NCBI RefSeq assembly: GCF_016650815.1
Contig: NZ_JAEKEZ010000028.1
Coordinates: 62,001 to 126,000 of the forward strand
Direction of reading: 5' to 3'
Origin: Pseudomonas sp. TH31
Lineage (GTDB): Bacteria; Pseudomonadota; Gammaproteobacteria; Pseudomonadales; Pseudomonadaceae
Length of the DNA: 64,000 nt
Part shown: piece by piece, positions 61,738 to 64,000 of the stretch
Layout: the number at the start of each line of letters is the position of its first letter
Position numbering within the stretch: position 1 is the first letter of the stretch
The notes under the pieces: generated by a model
The model's input: only the letters and a program-made list of their open reading frames with translations
Database searches by the model: none
What the model was told of the DNA's origin: nothing
Position numbers and translations under genes: made by a program

Positions 61738-61850
61738 AAAAGATCGTCCGAACGCGGCCCGAGCCTTCGGCAGCTCCCACATAGGAATGTGTACACCCTG
61801 TAGGAGCTGCCGAAGGCTGCGATCTTTTGATCTTTTGATCTTTTGATCTT
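61738..61850. repeat. Inverted repeat of the GATCGCAGCC type with an octamer tandem repeat
   Basis: A diverged left arm (AAAAGATCGTCCGAACGCGG... CCTTCGGCAGCTCCCAC) and a canonical right arm (GTAGGAGCTGCCGAAGGCTG). The right arm ends in a tandem array of GATCTTTT, three full copies and a partial one (61821-61850). It lies between converging BON and DUF2845 genes. Confidence 0.82.
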
Positions 61851-61858
61851 CAGTTTCT

Positions 61859-62154
61859 TCAGTTACCGCGCTTGCTGCTGATCGCTCTCAATCGATTACC
61901 CTCAAACCGCAAGTACTGGTACATCCCGCCATTCGGCCCGTAGGTCCATTCCTCGACCTGAAACTCTTCCCGTCGGTTGGCGCTTTTTTGTAGCCCAGCA
62001 GATCGCGGCTGACCGGTTCACCACACTTTTGCAGCACCTCGCCGGACCTGTCCCCCACACTGACCAATTGACTGCCACAGCGCAGGGTATCGGCCGCTGA
62101 TGCCTGGCCCGCCGCAAGTGCCAGTGCCAGGCTGAGCAGCCAGCGTACGCGCAT
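61859..62154 (-). CDS. DUF2845 periplasmic protein (one frameshift in this sequence)
   Basis: Signal peptide MRVRWLLSLALALAAGQASA, then the DUF2845 domain: TLRCGSQLVSVGDRSGEVLQ, KCGEP. The frame breaks in TTTTTT at 61984-61989; one more T restores KKSANRREEFQVEEWTYGPN, GGMYQYLRFEGNRLRAI and a 98-residue protein ending KRGN. The two cysteines (RCGS and KCGEP) may pair. Function unknown. The ATG shares its last base with the TGA of the DUF748 gene (TGATG), so the two are coupled. Confidence 0.82.
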
Positions 62155-64000
62155 CACTCGGCGTCCAGGTGCATTGGCGTAATCACCCGGCCGTCACTTT
62201 GCGCTTCGCCCAGGTTGGCGTCGATGAAGTACACGCGGTCGTCGGCCATTTGCGCCTTGTCCACCAGGAAATCCTTGATGCTGCTGGCCCGATCCTGGCC
62301 CAGTTGACGCAACAGCACGTCGCTGGAGGCCCAGAACTTGATCACGTCCGCACGCATTTTGGCGGTGCGTTCTTCTTTGCCCAAGTCTTTCCACTCGGCG
62401 GGCGGTTGGGTCTTCAGGCGGGTGCGGTAAATCCCTTCCAGCAGCGGACCTTTCTCGCCATCCGGCACTTGCAGCAAGGACGCCTGGGCCGGGACTTTGT
62501 CGCCGCGACGTTGGAGCATTTTGTAGTAGTTGTACTGGTATTCCCGCTCCAGCCGTTGCTCGGCGATCAACGGGCCATCGCTGCTTTGCGCGGCGGTGCC
62601 TTCGATTTCCAGGCGCAGGGTTGGACGTGCCTTTAGCGCGCCGGAGAGTTTCATCAGCGACGCTTGCGCGTCCTTGCTCAAGTCACTTGAGCCGGGAGCA
62701 AACGACACGGTGCCCAGATCTTCCGAACCACCACCACTGATCAACCCGCCGATCAGTTTGAACGGCGCGGCGGCCGCTTTCACGATCAGGTTGCGCAGGG
62801 TCTGCCAGACAATCGGCATCACGCTGAACTGAGGGTTGTTCAGGTCGCCGGTCACCGGCAACTCGATGGAGATCTTGCCGTCGACGTCCTTGAGCAAAGC
62901 GATCGCCAGTTTCAGCGGCAGGCTCGTGGCATCCGGGCTGTCGACCTTCTCGCCCAGTTGCAGTTGTTCGACCACGACCTTGTTTTCGGCCTTCAGTTGG
63001 CCCTTGGTGATCAGGTAATGCAGGTCGAGATTGAGTCGGCCCTTGCGGATGCGGTAGCCGGCGAACTTGCCGGAGTAGGGTGTCAGGGTGGTCAGTTCAA
63101 CACGTTTGAAACTGGTGGCGATGTCAAGGCTGGCCATCGGGTCGAACGGGTTGACTGCGCCCTTGATGGTCACCGGTGCATAGCGGTCGACCTTGCCCTT
63201 GACGTCGACACTTGCTGGTTTCGCCTGACGGCTGTCGATGGTGCCGATTGCCCCGTTCAGCTCTTGAATAGCCGTGGCAAAGTTCGGGGTCAGGCTGAAG
63301 TCGGCGAAGTTCGCCGAGCCGTCATTGATGGCAATACCGCCTACATGAATGCCCATCGGTTTGTCTTTGCTGGCCGCCGGTTTGGCCGCAGCATTTTTTG
63401 TACCGGTATTGGCCGGTTGCGGAATCAGCAGGTCATCGATGTTGGTGGTGCGGTCATCGTTGATCATGAACCGCACATAGGGCTGGAACAGGTTGACCTT
63501 GTCGATCGACAGGCTGTTGCCGTGCTGATAGTTCAGGCCTTCGAGCACCAGTTGCTGCCACTTGAGGAAGTCGCGGGTCTTCAGGGTGTCGAGGGTGTGT
63601 AGTTGATCGACCTGGGCACGGCCGGTCACGCTGAACGCCAGCGGATCGGTGCTTTTCAGGTCCACTGCCAGGTCACTGCCGAGCATGCCGCTGCGCAGTT
63701 CGAGGCGAATAAACGGGGTGATGTAGGACTGGGCGACTCGCAGGTCGATGTCTTTGGTTTGCACTTTCAGCTTGGCACTGACCGGCGCCAGATTGACCTG
63801 GCCGTCGGCCGTGATCTTGCCTTGCTTGCCCACGCCAGTGTCGAGCTTGAGGTTGAAAGGCGAGCCATTGAGGCTGTCGAAGTTCTGTAAATCCAGGTTC
63901 AGCGGGCCGACTTCCAGCGCCACCGCCGGTTGTGCCTTGCGGTCGGCCAGATGCACTTGGTAGTCGCGCAGTTGCACGTCTTTGAGCAGCACCTGCCACG
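62154..64000 (-). CDS. DUF748 (AsmA-like) envelope protein, 5' end outside the window
   Basis: At least 615 residues of a long protein; the frame is open to the window edge, so the N-terminus is missing. Repeated AsmA/DUF748-type beta segments (FADFSLTPNFATAIQELNGA, VDVKGKVDRYAPVTIKGAVN) suggest a bridge-like or periplasmic lipid-handling protein. The C-terminus (LSKDAQASLMKLSGALKARP, then LRLEIEGTAAQ and IAEQRLEREYQYN) resembles an OmpA-type peptidoglycan-binding region. Role unknown; AsmA-like proteins work in outer membrane lipid balance. Confidence 0.8.
   Translation of the reverse strand, partial: WQVLLKDVQLRDYQVHLADRKAQPAVALEVGPLNLDLQNFDSLNGSPFNLKLDTGVGKQGKITADGQVNLAPVSAKLKVQTKDIDLRVAQSYITPFIRLELRSGMLGSDLAVDLKSTDPLAFSVTGRAQVDQLHTLDTLKTRDFLKWQQLVLEGLNYQHGNSLSIDKVNLFQPYVRFMINDDRTTNIDDLLIPQPANTGTKNAAAKPAASKDKPMGIHVGGIAINDGSANFADFSLTPNFATAIQELNGAIGTIDSRQAKPASVDVKGKVDRYAPVTIKGAVNPFDPMASLDIATSFKRVELTTLTPYSGKFAGYRIRKGRLNLDLHYLITKGQLKAENKVVVEQLQLGEKVDSPDATSLPLKLAIALLKDVDGKISIELPVTGDLNNPQFSVMPIVWQTLRNLIVKAAAAPFKLIGGLISGGGSEDLGTVSFAPGSSDLSKDAQASLMKLSGALKARPTLRLEIEGTAAQSSDGPLIAEQRLEREYQYNYYKMLQRRGDKVPAQASLLQVPDGEKGPLLEGIYRTRLKTQPPAEWKDLGKEERTAKMRADVIKFWASSDVLLRQLGQDRASSIKDFLVDKAQMADDRVYFIDANLGEAQSDGRVITPMHLDAE

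Overview
This window is core chromosome of a Pseudomonas, most likely from the P. fluorescens group. Three things point there: the gene order (from memory it follows, with small changes, the block of P. aeruginosa that runs from pilA through pilBCD, ndh, the Lys/Pro/Asn tRNAs, clpB, rluD, bamD, pilSR, the minor pilins, ispH, ileS, murJ, rpsT, proB, obgE, rpmA-rplU and ispB to fklB); the high GC content; and many 75-115 bp palindromic intergenic repeats of the REP/REPIN type. No prophage, insertion sequence, CRISPR array or secretion island is visible. The only genes that look like local additions are a chemoreceptor beside the tRNA genes and a lower-GC nitrilase-family gene.

Layout. 1-10 kb: the start of glyA, a large membrane GGDEF/EAL protein (MorA type), the translation factor EttA, a GreA/GreB-like factor, a small lipoprotein, a chorismate mutase, a DUF4105 protein and a DUF3015 protein. 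10-19.5 kb: a Lon-related protease with an altered nucleotide-binding motif, a large orphan lipoprotein, a YqhA-type membrane protein, an FKBP isomerase, a small gene behind a probable Fur box, PhnA and IspB. 19.5-31.7 kb: rplU-rpmA-obgE, proB, creA, rpsT, murJ, and the ribF-ileS-lspA-fkpB-ispH series. 31.6-42.4 kb: minor pilins and PilY1, thiO, and the PilR/PilS two-component pair. 42.4-50.5 kb: bamD, rluD, pgeF, clpB, four tRNA genes and a chemoreceptor. 50.7-64 kb: ndh and three small conserved genes, a nitrilase-family enzyme, a CbiM-like permease, yacG-coaE-pilD-pilC-pilB, the major pilin pilA, a BON-domain protein, a DUF2845 protein and a truncated DUF748 protein.

How the parts fit. Type IV pilus functions dominate the right half: pilin (PilA), extension ATPase (PilB), platform (PilC), prepilin peptidase (PilD), minor pilins (FimU, PilV, PilW, PilX, PilE), the tip protein PilY1, and the PilS-PilR regulators. 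A good sigma-54 promoter and a TGACA/TGTCA palindrome lie upstream of pilA, as expected for PilR control. A similar sigma-54 signature lies in front of the BON-domain gene just downstream.

Data quality. Seven genes are broken by single-base deletions, and repairing each one restores a family-typical protein. Eleven such sites are clear and a twelfth is likely (in morA). All lie in runs of one base, mostly 3-8 long, and one hits the essential gene ileS. This looks like homopolymer under-calling in the assembly, not gene decay, so those genes are annotated here as full-length CDSs with the break noted.
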